Origin: Alphaproteobacteria bacterium
GTDB lineage: Bacteria; Pseudomonadota; Alphaproteobacteria; Rs-D84
Assembly (NCBI GenBank): GCA_015062525.1
Contig: SUUM01000005.1
Span: forward strand, 1 to 64,000
Direction of reading: 5' to 3'
Length of the DNA stretch: 64,000 nucleotides
The notes under the pieces are model-generated. The model searched no databases. It saw only the letters and a program-made list of their open reading frames with translations, and was not told where the DNA came from. Every line of letters starts with the position of its first letter. Position 1 is the first letter of the stretch. Below, piece by piece: positions 38,635-49,838 of this stretch. A program made the translations under genes and the position numbers.

Positions 38635-40014
38635 ATGCATAAATTATCGCGCACTACATTGGTATTTTTAATCTTTTTGAATGGGTATGTAAGTTTGTCT
38701 TTGGAATTGGCTGTTCTGCGCCAGTTATCGTTTTATGTCGGGTCCAGTGCCGTTATAACCAGTATTATTATGGCGATATTTCTGGGCTTTATGTCATTGG
38801 GTTATTTCTTGGGCGAATCCCAGAAAATAGATAATAAAAAAATCCGCAAAATATTAAATGTCAGTTTTCTTGTAATCGCAACATTGTCGGTCTGCGCGGC
38901 CAGTTTTCCCCTTATCACGCAATACTTTACATGGATGTATGCGGGCGGCATACAATCGGGTGTAATCCAGACATTTATCTATTCGCTGATATTCTTGTCT
39001 GCGGGACCATTTTTATTCGGGTTTAACACAACATTATTGTCGCGCCAGTTGCACACATACAATACAAATTGTACGGGTAATATAATGGCATGGGATACAA
39101 TTGGGTCTGTGTTTGGCTCAATCGCGACAACATTATTGCTGATGCCATTTATGGGTGTAAATTACACGGTTATTTTGATAACGATTTTGGCTGTAATAGG
39201 TGCATTGGTATTGTCGCGCCGTTGGTGGGTGTGGTTGACGTGCGCAATTGTTTTGACGGCATCATTTTATATCAACAGTAACACTTACCAGCGTGAAAAA
39301 CATGGGATTATTGTAAATAATGCAAATTCCACAATATCTGTTGCACACTGGGAAGGGGGTCGTATCTTATACATGAACGGTCTGCCTATGTCGATGTATC
39401 AGTTGGACGGCAATATGGCGGACTATGTAAATTACCTGAATAATCACTTTATTTATAATATGCCGGCGGATAAACCGCATAAAATTCTGGTTCTTGGGGC
39501 TGGGGGCTTTACATTAGGACTGAATGATACGCGCAATGATTATACATTTATTGATATAGAACACACATTAAAAGACGTGTCGGAAAAACACTTTCTGAAT
39601 CAAAAGTTGTCGCCCAACAAGAAATTCATAGTCGCCGACGCCAGCCAGTTTTTAAAGAACACCACGGAACAATATGACTTTATATTGCTGGACGTTTATT
39701 CAAATTCGTATCAGGTCCCAGAATCTTTGATTGCCGCGGAATTTATGATGCGTCTGAAATCGCGTATTGCGCCAAATGGCATAATTGCGATGAATATGAT
39801 TGTATCGCCTGAATTTGATGACAAATATTCGCGTGTGTTTGATAACACTTTCCGCACGATTTTTCCACACAATACCACACGCCAGGTAATTGGGTATTTT
39901 AACCCCTGGACGGAAATAGACGGTCCGGCAAACGTGTTATACATATATCATAACATTGAAAATGACGGGCGTATTTATACAATAAACAAAACCCCCGTCA
40001 TATATGACAGATAA
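38635..40014 (+). CDS. Membrane-anchored spermidine-synthase-like protein
   Basis: N-terminal TM segments plus C-terminal 'KILVLGAGGFTLGLNDTRNDYTFIDIEHTLKDVSEKHF', 'YDFILLDVYSN'. Confidence 0.8.
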   Translation: MHKLSRTTLVFLIFLNGYVSLSLELAVLRQLSFYVGSSAVITSIIMAIFLGFMSLGYFLGESQKIDNKKIRKILNVSFLVIATLSVCAASFPLITQYFTWMYAGGIQSGVIQTFIYSLIFLSAGPFLFGFNTTLLSRQLHTYNTNCTGNIMAWDTIGSVFGSIATTLLLMPFMGVNYTVILITILAVIGALVLSRRWWVWLTCAIVLTASFYINSNTYQREKHGIIVNNANSTISVAHWEGGRILYMNGLPMSMYQLDGNMADYVNYLNNHFIYNMPADKPHKILVLGAGGFTLGLNDTRNDYTFIDIEHTLKDVSEKHFLNQKLSPNKKFIVADASQFLKNTTEQYDFILLDVYSNSYQVPESLIAAEFMMRLKSRIAPNGIIAMNMIVSPEFDDKYSRVFDNTFRTIFPHNTTRQVIGYFNPWTEIDGPANVLYIYHNIENDGRIYTINKTPVIYDR

Positions 40015-40045
40015 AAAACCGGGATTACCCCCGGTTTTTATTTTT
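40014..40045. terminator. Intrinsic terminator between convergent genes
   Basis: aaaaaaccgggattacccccggtttttatttt. Confidence 0.7.
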
Positions 40046-40565
40046 CGCGTTCTCTTTCGCGTTCGTAATCACGTGAATTAAATATTTCTTGAAATTGTGG
40101 CATTGTTGATGGTGTCGTGCCTGTGCGTGTCATGCCCCCTGGTACAAATTCCATAATTTTGCGACGAATAATATCTAATCCATCTTGAATCTTGGATTCT
40201 GCATCTGCATTCCACGCATCTCGCTTTTCAGGTGGACACTTGATATATTCGTTGGTATGTGCCGTTGCGGTCATTTTAATTTTCATTTTGCGAATATGTT
40301 CAAACGTTGCAAATCGTACATACTTGGTTGCCAGATTTTCAATCGGAATTGCAAAAACGATATCGCGCAATATATCAAACGATTTCGTCCATGCTACCCC
40401 CAATTGCACCCCCGTCAGCCATTGTTGCAGACTGATTCCAGTAAATAAAACCTCGACAGCATTGTTAATAATCGTTTTATCCGCATCATTAATTTGCACG
40501 GCATCAAAATCCTGGGCGGATTGCCCGGATAACATCGCCAAAGTTTTTTCAAAATCGAAATCCAT
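40038..40565 (-). CDS. Hypothetical protein (paralogue of the next gene's N-domain)
   Basis: 175 aa; shares layout with 41669-side ORF ('LFTGISLQQWLTGVQLGVAWTKS'). Confidence 0.65.
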   Translation of the reverse strand: MDFDFEKTLAMLSGQSAQDFDAVQINDADKTIINNAVEVLFTGISLQQWLTGVQLGVAWTKSFDILRDIVFAIPIENLATKYVRFATFEHIRKMKIKMTATAHTNEYIKCPPEKRDAWNADAESKIQDGLDIIRRKIMEFVPGGMTRTGTTPSTMPQFQEIFNSRDYEREREREK

Positions 40566-40580
40566 TCTTACCTCCCTGGG

Positions 40581-41669
40581 TTATGCAGCATTCTGTTTGA
40601 ATTGCCCGATTTGCCACATCTGAATCCGTCGCTGGAATTCAATTTGCAATTGTGCGCGTTGTTTCGCGCTGATTTCCACGCGTTTTTGCGCGACCTGAAA
40701 TTCCTTGACCTTTTCTTCGCTTTTAACAATATTCTGCCGTTTAACATTATCGCGAACCGCGGGCAGGGCGCCTGATTTCTTGACCGGTGCCACGACCGCC
40801 TTGGGCATATGATGAACAATTGGTTTTTGTTTCTGTGCAACCACGGGCTTGACCTCGGGTTGTTCTTGCTTTTTCTCGATTGGTTTTGCCTGGGCTGGCT
40901 TTGCAACCACAGTCGGCACTTCGACCGGTTTATCGGCAATCGCGGTTGTGGGCTTTTTGACTGTGTCGCGCACCATCGCAAACGCGCCCGATTGCTGTGC
41001 CGGCTGTGCAACCGATTTTACAGAATTTTGTGCCACTTGTTGTGGCGCCTGTGGCAATGCGTGCATTGGTGCCTGCGCTGGTGCCACCCCCGGTTGATGT
41101 TCAGATTGTGCCTGTGCCGGGGCAGTTTGTGCCATCGCCATCGCGGGTTGCGTTGCGACCTGTGCCATCGCCTGTGGCATCGCAGATGTATGCATTTGCG
41201 CTTTTTCCTTTGATTGCGTGGCAATTAATTCTTCGGTCCGTTCATTATATCGCGCCAGTATCAGGTTAATTTTGTCCATCGCTTCGCGAATCATGCGTTC
41301 ACCATGTGCGCGTAATTTTTTGATTTCTTGGTCGTCTGGGTTAATTAGATTATCGCGCGCACCATGCGTCATAATAACGCGGGACCAGTATTTTTTATGC
41401 GCGTCATATACATTTGTCAGATATTTTGCCGCTGGGTTCTGTTTATTTTTAGTATCACAAAACGCGCCACATTGTGCCAACGCGGTCTGCCATGCGCGCC
41501 CCAGCGAATATTTATTGGTCCAATTTCGCCATGTAAATCCTGTGAACATCGTCAGATATGCCTCTGCCATTTCTTTGCGGTCAAATGGCAATACGATTTT
41601 TGCGATTTGTGGGTCAACGTGGATAATAAACTTTTCTTGATTTTCAGCGATATTCATTTGTGCATTCAT
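40581..41669 (-). CDS. Hypothetical protein with Ala/Pro/Gln-rich linker
   Basis: N-domain 'MFTGFTWRNWTNKYSLGRAWQTA'; low-complexity middle; coiled-coil C-term. Confidence 0.65.
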   Translation of the reverse strand: MNAQMNIAENQEKFIIHVDPQIAKIVLPFDRKEMAEAYLTMFTGFTWRNWTNKYSLGRAWQTALAQCGAFCDTKNKQNPAAKYLTNVYDAHKKYWSRVIMTHGARDNLINPDDQEIKKLRAHGERMIREAMDKINLILARYNERTEELIATQSKEKAQMHTSAMPQAMAQVATQPAMAMAQTAPAQAQSEHQPGVAPAQAPMHALPQAPQQVAQNSVKSVAQPAQQSGAFAMVRDTVKKPTTAIADKPVEVPTVVAKPAQAKPIEKKQEQPEVKPVVAQKQKPIVHHMPKAVVAPVKKSGALPAVRDNVKRQNIVKSEEKVKEFQVAQKRVEISAKQRAQLQIEFQRRIQMWQIGQFKQNAA

Positions 41670-41828
41670 AATAGAACCTCTTGATTAAAGTACTGCGGCT
41701 CCCCACAGCAATTTTATATAGGTCGCCCGTCATAACTTTTCAAGCCCCCCATGTCAAGAAAATTTATTTTTTGACATATGTCCTAATCTGGTGCAACAAT
41801 ATGTATGTTCATATCGCAAAAACATACT

Positions 41829-41880
41829 GTTGCCAATAATGGGCGGTATGGGTATGAACCCGCATCTTGCCAATAATGGG
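41829..41880 (+). promoter_or_regulatory. Direct repeats TTGCCAATAATGGG flanking a small hairpin, upstream of a porin-like gene
   Basis: ttgccaataatggg at 41830 and 41867, hairpin gggtatgaaccc between. Confidence 0.5.
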
Positions 41881-41917
41881 GGTGTGGCATTTCATCGAAA
41901 ACTAAGGAGTTAAACAG

Positions 41918-42952
41918 ATGAAAAAAACTATCAGCGCGGCGGTTGCATTGTCGATATTCGCGGCACCTGCGATTGCGGCCAACCTGGAAAATCCATTGTA
42001 CATGCCGAAACAGGGTACGGGATATTCCAAAACATCTGCGGGCATAATGTACAAAATCGCAGATGATTCAGACGCACATGTTAAAAAGAATCATGATGGC
42101 GTAACAGAATTTCCAATCTGGCGTGTTCACGAAGAATTGGGATACGGTATCTTGGACAACCTGGAAGCGTACGCGAAATTCGGTTATACCCACGACGGCG
42201 ACATTGATCGCAAGGGTATGCACCTGGGGCGCGCTGGGTTAAAATACCGTGCCATTAACACGGACGATGGTTGGGTGTGGGATTTGTATGCCGACGCACA
42301 GTTGGGCGGAATCAGTGAAATGTCTGGTTCATATGCGGCAAATGGTTTCACATATGATAACTATTCAAATGGACGCTGGGGATTCCATGTTGGAACCCAG
42401 GTGGGCAAGACGTGGTCGAAATTCAGCACCGCTGCATTCGCAGAAGTCCTGCGCACATTCGGCAACGACAACAACAGCATTGAACTGATTGCTATTGACA
42501 CAGAAAGCCCATTGGGCATCCTGGGGCGCACTCAGTTGACTGCCTTGGGTTTCCCAGATGAAATCTCGGTTGACCTGAAATCTACAACCGAAGTTAATGC
42601 CGGGTTAAAGGCTTTCTATCAGTTGGATGATCGTTGGTCATTCGGTGGTGGATTCACATTCAAACACCATGCCGACAATGGTGTAGAAGGTTTAGCATCA
42701 GAATTAAAAACATTGCCTTCACCATATGCCGAGAAACAGGCGATGTTGGTAAACGGTTTATTAGACAAAGTTGCCGACATGAACGACGGTTTTAATGAAT
42801 ATATCATCAGCCTGTCCGCCGCATATCAAATGACGGACGCTATGCAGGTTGCCGTCTATGGCGAATACACATTCGATACAGCGCATGAACAATCCCAGAA
42901 TGGCACAGATGTCAAGGCTGAAATGGGTGTTCGCTTGAATGTTCAGTTCTAA
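41918..42952 (+). CDS. Outer-membrane beta-barrel / porin-like protein
   Basis: Signal peptide 'MKKTISAAVALSIFAAPAIA'; alternating aromatic strands; C-terminal 'VRLNVQF'. Confidence 0.82.
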   Translation: MKKTISAAVALSIFAAPAIAANLENPLYMPKQGTGYSKTSAGIMYKIADDSDAHVKKNHDGVTEFPIWRVHEELGYGILDNLEAYAKFGYTHDGDIDRKGMHLGRAGLKYRAINTDDGWVWDLYADAQLGGISEMSGSYAANGFTYDNYSNGRWGFHVGTQVGKTWSKFSTAAFAEVLRTFGNDNNSIELIAIDTESPLGILGRTQLTALGFPDEISVDLKSTTEVNAGLKAFYQLDDRWSFGGGFTFKHHADNGVEGLASELKTLPSPYAEKQAMLVNGLLDKVADMNDGFNEYIISLSAAYQMTDAMQVAVYGEYTFDTAHEQSQNGTDVKAEMGVRLNVQF

Positions 42953-42999
42953 TTAAACGGAACTTACAAGAAAAAATAAAACTAACATATATTGGACAA

Positions 43000-43027
43000 A
43001 ATCCCCGGCACGCCGGGGATTTTTTAT
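43000..43027 (+). terminator. Intrinsic terminator
   Basis: aaatccccggcacgccggggatttttta. Confidence 0.85.
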
Positions 43028-43042
43028 CCCCTTGCGTACCTA

Positions 43043-43240
43043 GATAAATAAAAGTTTAGTGGGGTAAAAGTTCCCCTCCGTCGGCGGCGCACATGCGCCC
43101 CCGGGGAGGGGTGGACGCGAAGCGGACGGGGTGGGTTAACCCACCTCCCGGCTACGCCGTACTCCTCCCACGGAGGAGAACTTGTCTCTGTTCTTAATTT
43201 TTTTTTAACAAGTAAATACTTCACTAAACTTTTATTTATC
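43043..43240. mobile_element. MITE-like element B, copy 2, intact with 19-bp perfect TIRs
   Basis: GATAAATAAAAGTTTAGTG (43043-43061) / CACTAAACTTTTATTTATC (43222-43240). Confidence 0.85.
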
Positions 43241-43426
43241 ACAGTATTAGATATTTTAACACTAACCACTAAAAATCCCCGGCATGCCGGGGATTTTTTA
43301 TTTATCGCAGCATTTATTTCCAAGAAATTAAAAGCCCGTGTCAATCCCGCATTTTTATTCGTCAGTTGCAACCCTAACAAAAACGCCCCGATATGGGGCG
43401 CAGACATGAAACTGTGGATTACAAGA

Positions 43427-43642
43427 TTAACGGTCGTTGCGTGATACAGGACGGTCTATAAACATCCAGATTAACCATATCAACGCCGCAATACCAATGA
43501 TGGCATATACAATATTGCTGGCCAATGTAGCTGGTCCAAACAAAAATGCAACCAAGTCGAAACCAAAGATACCAATCAACCCCCAGTTCAGGGCGCCGAT
43601 AAATGTCAATGGAATAAGAACATAGTTTGTAAGTCCTCTCAT
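43427..43642 (-). CDS. DUF378 family membrane protein
   Basis: 'LTFIGALNWGLIGIFGFDLVAFLFG'. Confidence 0.88.
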   Translation of the reverse strand: MRGLTNYVLIPLTFIGALNWGLIGIFGFDLVAFLFGPATLASNIVYAIIGIAALIWLIWMFIDRPVSRNDR

Positions 43643-43828
43643 CTATTTTTTCTCCTTTTCAAGGTGTTATACTTGTCTTGTAAATAAGACACAGTTATTA
43701 TAACTACTTTATTTTATTCGTGCAATCTCAATGCATCAATTAGGAAAAGGTACCTAGCCCAGGAATCTTGCCTTAATACTGGAACTGGTTGCCGTAAATC
43801 AAGGGTGTTGTATAATGATGTCAAAGGG

Positions 43829-43863
43829 GAAAAAATACCCCCCAGACTATTTCTGGGGGGGGT
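43829..43863 (-). terminator. Intrinsic terminator of the minus-strand gene upstream
   Basis: Minus strand CCCCCCAG-aaatagt-CTGGGGGG-TATTTTTT. Confidence 0.8.
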
Positions 43864-43880
43864 AATGTATGGCGCATATA

Positions 43881-44912
43881 TTAAAACCATGTCCAGGGTT
43901 GAAATACCTTTAACAGGCCCAGGGCAGTACGCTTGTCGGCATAGGTATGACCACAGCGCGGGCATACATTAAATGGCTTGATGACGGCTTTGGCCTTTTT
44001 GAATACCAACAGCCACAAATACGCACCAACAGCCCAAGCAGCGATTACCAAACCCCACGCAACATAGCCAAAGTATTTATCAACTGTATTGGTGATGACT
44101 GTAATCGTTGTGACGTCTGACTGTGACAGGTCGTTATAAATCTTGGTTGCCACAGGCCAAGAAGATGGACGCCACGGATAAACATGTTCAATACCATAGT
44201 TTGTTAAGAATGTTGTCCCCAGACCACCAGTCTGTTTATCCAGTGATTTTTTTATCGCTGCATCCAGCATCTTGTCAACCTCGGTCTGGGCGACGCGTGT
44301 CAAATCTGTTTTTATTTTATCCAGTTGCTGATTTACCTTGGCCGCAGTAGCATCAACCTTGGCGATTGTTGTGTTGGCCTTGTCTATGGCGCTGTCTGCC
44401 TTATCCAGTCCTTTATTCACTTCATCAACGGCATTATCAACAGTGTCTGTTTTTACCCCCAGCATTTTTGCAAATCCAGTCAGTTTTTTTACGCCAGATG
44501 TTTTTTCGCGTGCATCTGCGGCGGCATCTGATGCCTTGGCCGTTGTTTCCTTGGCCGAGGCAGTAGTTTCCGAGACTTTATCGACCCCCTGTTCTACCAT
44601 CTTGACACCATCTATGGCGACAGCAATCGGTTTTTCCAAATTGATAGAATCTGCGACGCCATCTAATAACGCTTCATACTGTTTTACAATTCCCTTTTGC
44701 AAATCAAAAAACATTGACACAACAATTGATTTCTTAATCGGTTGGGAATAAGTGTTCTTTATGTGTAACGGGAACCAAATTAACAGGGCAAACCATATGA
44801 TTGTAAATATTAACATTGCGCGTTTGACACCGTTTATAAGCGATTTCTTTTTCGCAACAGTTTTTACGCCCCCCATATCGATAACTTCTATTTGTTTTTT
44901 TGCACGTGCCAT
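43881..44912 (-). CDS. Hypothetical membrane protein with coiled-coil and C-terminal zinc ribbon
   Basis: TM 'AMLIFTIIWFALLIWFPL', Ala/Lys/Asp heptads, 'CPRCGHTYADKRTALG'. Confidence 0.7.
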   Translation of the reverse strand: MARAKKQIEVIDMGGVKTVAKKKSLINGVKRAMLIFTIIWFALLIWFPLHIKNTYSQPIKKSIVVSMFFDLQKGIVKQYEALLDGVADSINLEKPIAVAIDGVKMVEQGVDKVSETTASAKETTAKASDAAADAREKTSGVKKLTGFAKMLGVKTDTVDNAVDEVNKGLDKADSAIDKANTTIAKVDATAAKVNQQLDKIKTDLTRVAQTEVDKMLDAAIKKSLDKQTGGLGTTFLTNYGIEHVYPWRPSSWPVATKIYNDLSQSDVTTITVITNTVDKYFGYVAWGLVIAAWAVGAYLWLLVFKKAKAVIKPFNVCPRCGHTYADKRTALGLLKVFQPWTWF

Positions 44913-44974
44913 AAAAAAACTCCTTTGATTTATATCAAGGAGTTTAGACGATTGTAGGTACATTTTGCAACGAT

Positions 44975-46454
<1,480 letters not shown>

Positions 46455-46859
46455 TTATCGTGTGCGCGCATTTGCCATGGCAATTTGCATTTGTTGCATG
46501 TGCGATTGATATTGCGTCTGCATTTGTGCCAACAAACGTTGCATTTCAACAACGTTGCGCCCCAATGTAAATGTTAATTCAGACATTTTATCGTTGTTAT
46601 CACGCGCACGGTCCAGTTGCGATTCCAATTTTTCAACACGCTTTTGCAGGCGTGCATAATCACGTAATTGCTGTTTATATTCCTTGTCGTTTTTCATGGC
46701 GTCGCCGTTGCGATTGATGAATTTACCAATGGCATTTTGTGCCATGCGCGAATTTAACAGCATACTGCCGTATTTCAACGCCGCCTTTTTCCCAGCACGT
46801 GTCCCCAGGAACCGTTTCAACACCCGTGGATTTGCCAATACTCTCAGCCACACTGCCAT
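46455..46859 (-). CDS. Hypothetical coiled-coil protein
   Basis: Between tgt and queA on the same strand; 'YARLQKRVEKLESQLDRARDNNDKM'. Confidence 0.6.
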   Translation of the reverse strand: MAVWLRVLANPRVLKRFLGTRAGKKAALKYGSMLLNSRMAQNAIGKFINRNGDAMKNDKEYKQQLRDYARLQKRVEKLESQLDRARDNNDKMSELTFTLGRNVVEMQRLLAQMQTQYQSHMQQMQIAMANARTR

Positions 46860-46862
46860 AGT

Positions 46863-47900
46863 TTATTCCCCCTGTTCTGGTTGTTTTTTGAAAAGCAGGC
46901 AACAATCGCCATAACTGAAAAAGCGGTATTTTTGTGATATTGCATGTGCATATGCCGCGCGCATTTCATTTACCCCCGCAAATGCCGACACCAACATGAA
47001 CAATGTTGACTTAGGCAAATGAAAATTCGTCAGTAATACATCAACCACACGGAACTTATAACCCGGGGTGATAAAAATTCTTGTAGTGCGACAGAACGGT
47101 GAAACGCGCTTGTATTTCTCGGGTGCACGGTTGTATTTTGCCGCACTTTCCAACAGGCGCATCGACGTTGTGCCAACTGCGATAACGCGCGTTGCCTTGT
47201 TGATAATTTCCGCCTGGTCGTCTGTGATACACCCCCATTCGCTGTGCATTTTGTGTTGGGACAAATCTTCGGTTTTAACCTGCATCCAGGTGCCGGCCCC
47301 GACATGCAATGTGATATTTACAATTTTTGCGCCACGGGCACGAATTTCATCCAATAATTCCGGTGTAAAGTGCAAACCCGCCGTTGGTGCCGCCATTGAC
47401 CCCAGGGGTTGGGAATATACGGTTTGATAACGGTCACGGTCGGCCAGTTCTTCTTCGCGTTTCATGTATGGTGGCAACGGCATTTTACCAACGCGTTCCA
47501 ATGTGGCAAACACATCTTCACATAAAAATTTGATTTTAATACCGCTGGCCATATTTTGTGAAACGATACCAATCATTGTGCCGTCTTCCAGCGTCAGCAG
47601 ACGACCTGGTTTTAATTTTTTAAATTTCTTGCACAGCCCCCACCAATATCCGTCTTTGGTTGCGGTGTGTAATGTGATTTCATATTTACCGTCCGCAATA
47701 AAGCGCGCCGGTATAACACGTGAATTGTTAAAGACAACAACATCGCCGGGCTGCAAATAGTCCAGGAAATCACGAATGTGTTTATCGGCAACTGCGCCGC
47801 CATTAACAACCAACATACGCGACGCATCGCGCTGATCCAATGGGCGGGATGCGATTAATTCTTGTGGCAAATCAAAATCAAAATCAGACAATCCTAACAT
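46863..47900 (-). CDS. queA: S-adenosylmethionine:tRNA ribosyltransferase-isomerase
   Basis: 'DFDFDLPQELIASRPLDQRDASRMLVV', 'GSMAAPTAGLHFTPELLDEI', 'TNFHLPKSTLFMLVSAFAG'. Confidence 0.96.
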   Translation of the reverse strand: MLGLSDFDFDLPQELIASRPLDQRDASRMLVVNGGAVADKHIRDFLDYLQPGDVVVFNNSRVIPARFIADGKYEITLHTATKDGYWWGLCKKFKKLKPGRLLTLEDGTMIGIVSQNMASGIKIKFLCEDVFATLERVGKMPLPPYMKREEELADRDRYQTVYSQPLGSMAAPTAGLHFTPELLDEIRARGAKIVNITLHVGAGTWMQVKTEDLSQHKMHSEWGCITDDQAEIINKATRVIAVGTTSMRLLESAAKYNRAPEKYKRVSPFCRTTRIFITPGYKFRVVDVLLTNFHLPKSTLFMLVSAFAGVNEMRAAYAHAISQKYRFFSYGDCCLLFKKQPEQGE

Positions 47901-47904
47901 AGTA

Positions 47905-48801
47905 CTACTTCTTGAATTCAAGCCCCTGATCTGTATAGTTTTCAGCTTTGTCTTCCCAATCGGGTTCCACGCGCACAAACAGGTGCAGACGTGCATTCAC
48001 ACCCCATTGGTCTTGGATGTCATGGCGCGCCGCCGTGCCGATTTGCTTTAACTGTGCACCACCACGACCGACAACAATCTTTTTATGTCCTTCGTTGCGG
48101 ACAGCTATTTTCTGGTAAATATCCAGCACGCCATCTGCGTCAACATCAACACGTTCGGTCATAACGTTAATGTGATATGGCAATTCCTGATGAATGTATT
48201 TGTAAATTTTTTCGCGCGTTAATTCCGCCAGATACAGTTCATCGGGCACATCGGGCGCATCAACCGTATCAAATAAATACGGGGATTCGGGCATAACATT
48301 CGCCAGCGCGGTCAACATTTTCTCAATACCATCGTTTTTCAACGCAGAAATCATAAATATCTCAGCCCAAGGTGCCAATTCATTTAATTCCGCGACCATC
48401 GGCAATAATTCCAACTTGGCAATTGCATCAACCTTGTTTAACGCGACAAAGATGTTTGGGCGATTGGCAATCTTTTCCGCCAATGTGCGAATTGTTTCGG
48501 TTATACCCTTTTGCGCATCAACCAACAACAATATCGCATCTGCATCGGACACCGCGTCCATCGCGGCGGCAACCATTGCACGGTCCAGACGGCGCGACGG
48601 TTTGAAAACACCGGGCGTATCAACAAATATCAATTGTTTATCACCCACCATTTTAACGGCACGCAGACGGGTACGTGTGGTCTGAACCTTGTGCGAAACA
48701 ATGGACACCTTGCGTCCCATGATTTGATTTAACAAAGTACTTTTGCCCGCATTCGTCGGGCCGATAATGGCAACAAAGCCGGAATATGTTTTTTCTGTCA
48801 T
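47905..48801 (-). CDS. era: GTPase Era
   Basis: 'FVAIIGPTNAGKSTLLNQIMGRKVSIVSHKVQTTRTR', 'FVDTPGVFKP', KH domain 'GRGGAQLKQIG'. Confidence 0.95.
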   Translation of the reverse strand: MTEKTYSGFVAIIGPTNAGKSTLLNQIMGRKVSIVSHKVQTTRTRLRAVKMVGDKQLIFVDTPGVFKPSRRLDRAMVAAAMDAVSDADAILLLVDAQKGITETIRTLAEKIANRPNIFVALNKVDAIAKLELLPMVAELNELAPWAEIFMISALKNDGIEKMLTALANVMPESPYLFDTVDAPDVPDELYLAELTREKIYKYIHQELPYHINVMTERVDVDADGVLDIYQKIAVRNEGHKKIVVGRGGAQLKQIGTAARHDIQDQWGVNARLHLFVRVEPDWEDKAENYTDQGLEFKK

Positions 48802-48912
48802 GATAAAACCATAGCACACCATTTTCAAAAGTAAATAAAATCTTGAAAAATTACGCATATATGCTAAGAATAGTGCGTGTGGGCGGGGTAATATAAAAAA
48901 AGGACATAAAAT

Positions 48913-49620
48913 ATGCAACTGACCGGACCCGAAATTCTACGCCGTATGCAGGTGAAAAAAAATCCAGATATTATAATCAGACCATTTGACAAGCGTTGCC
49001 TGGGGTCAAACAGTTATGATTTACACCTGGCCGACACCCTGCGCGTGTACAAACATACGTTACCAAGTGGCATGAAACCCGCAATCGAATACCAAGGGCA
49101 GAATATAGTATATAGTATGCGCGATTGGTTCGAAAACGAAACAATATATAAAAAATTTTGCAAGTCACCAGAGAAATATGACATTCGCAATCCGCGATAT
49201 CTGATTGACCCAACAAACCCAACACACCATGAAACGATTGATATAAAAATCCCGGAAGGGGGACTGATTTTATCACCAGATGTCGGTTACCTGGGGTCCA
49301 CTGTTGAATACACAGAAACGCGCAACTTGTTCCCGTATATTGATGGAAAATCTAGTGTTGGACGCAATTTTATATTAAATCACCATACCGCCGGCCGTGG
49401 CGACGATGGATTCTGTGGGGAATGGACGCTGGAAATTCGTGTACTGTACCCAACGGTTGTTTATCCGTATATGCGCATAGGTCAGATTTATTATGAACAG
49501 TTCAAAGGAAAACGTATGCCGTATGACAAGAATCCGCACAGCCACTATAAAGGGCAACGCGGTCCAACGGCGGCGGCGATTATTCCGATTGATTCCTTTT
49601 TGAAAGAAAAGCAGAAATAA
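48913..49620 (+). CDS. dcd: dCTP deaminase-family protein
   Basis: 'MQLTGPEILRRM', 'RCLGSNSYDLHLAD', 'IDGKSSVGRNFILNHHTAGRGDDGFCGEWTLEI'. Confidence 0.88.
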   Translation: MQLTGPEILRRMQVKKNPDIIIRPFDKRCLGSNSYDLHLADTLRVYKHTLPSGMKPAIEYQGQNIVYSMRDWFENETIYKKFCKSPEKYDIRNPRYLIDPTNPTHHETIDIKIPEGGLILSPDVGYLGSTVEYTETRNLFPYIDGKSSVGRNFILNHHTAGRGDDGFCGEWTLEIRVLYPTVVYPYMRIGQIYYEQFKGKRMPYDKNPHSHYKGQRGPTAAAIIPIDSFLKEKQK

Positions 49621-49838
49621 AAATCCCACAAACGTGGGATTTATTTATGGGACCCCAAATTTGACACACATCGAACCGAAAAAGTGCAACAAGTGCTTGA
49701 TTTAGGCCCGTTGTTGAATGAGGTGTTAGCGGAAATAAAAAATCATAATACTAAGTTGTGTAACGTTCCTGATTGATTCAACGTGACCTGTGTATAATGT
49801 CATTGACAGACGATATAAATCTAAATAAGATTTGAAGT

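Noticed and set aside
43714-43965. 83-aa ORF and a possible TATAAT on the plus strand at ~43811
   Set aside because: ORF covers the terminator and 3' end of the neighbouring gene; -10-like sequence has no convincing downstream gene.
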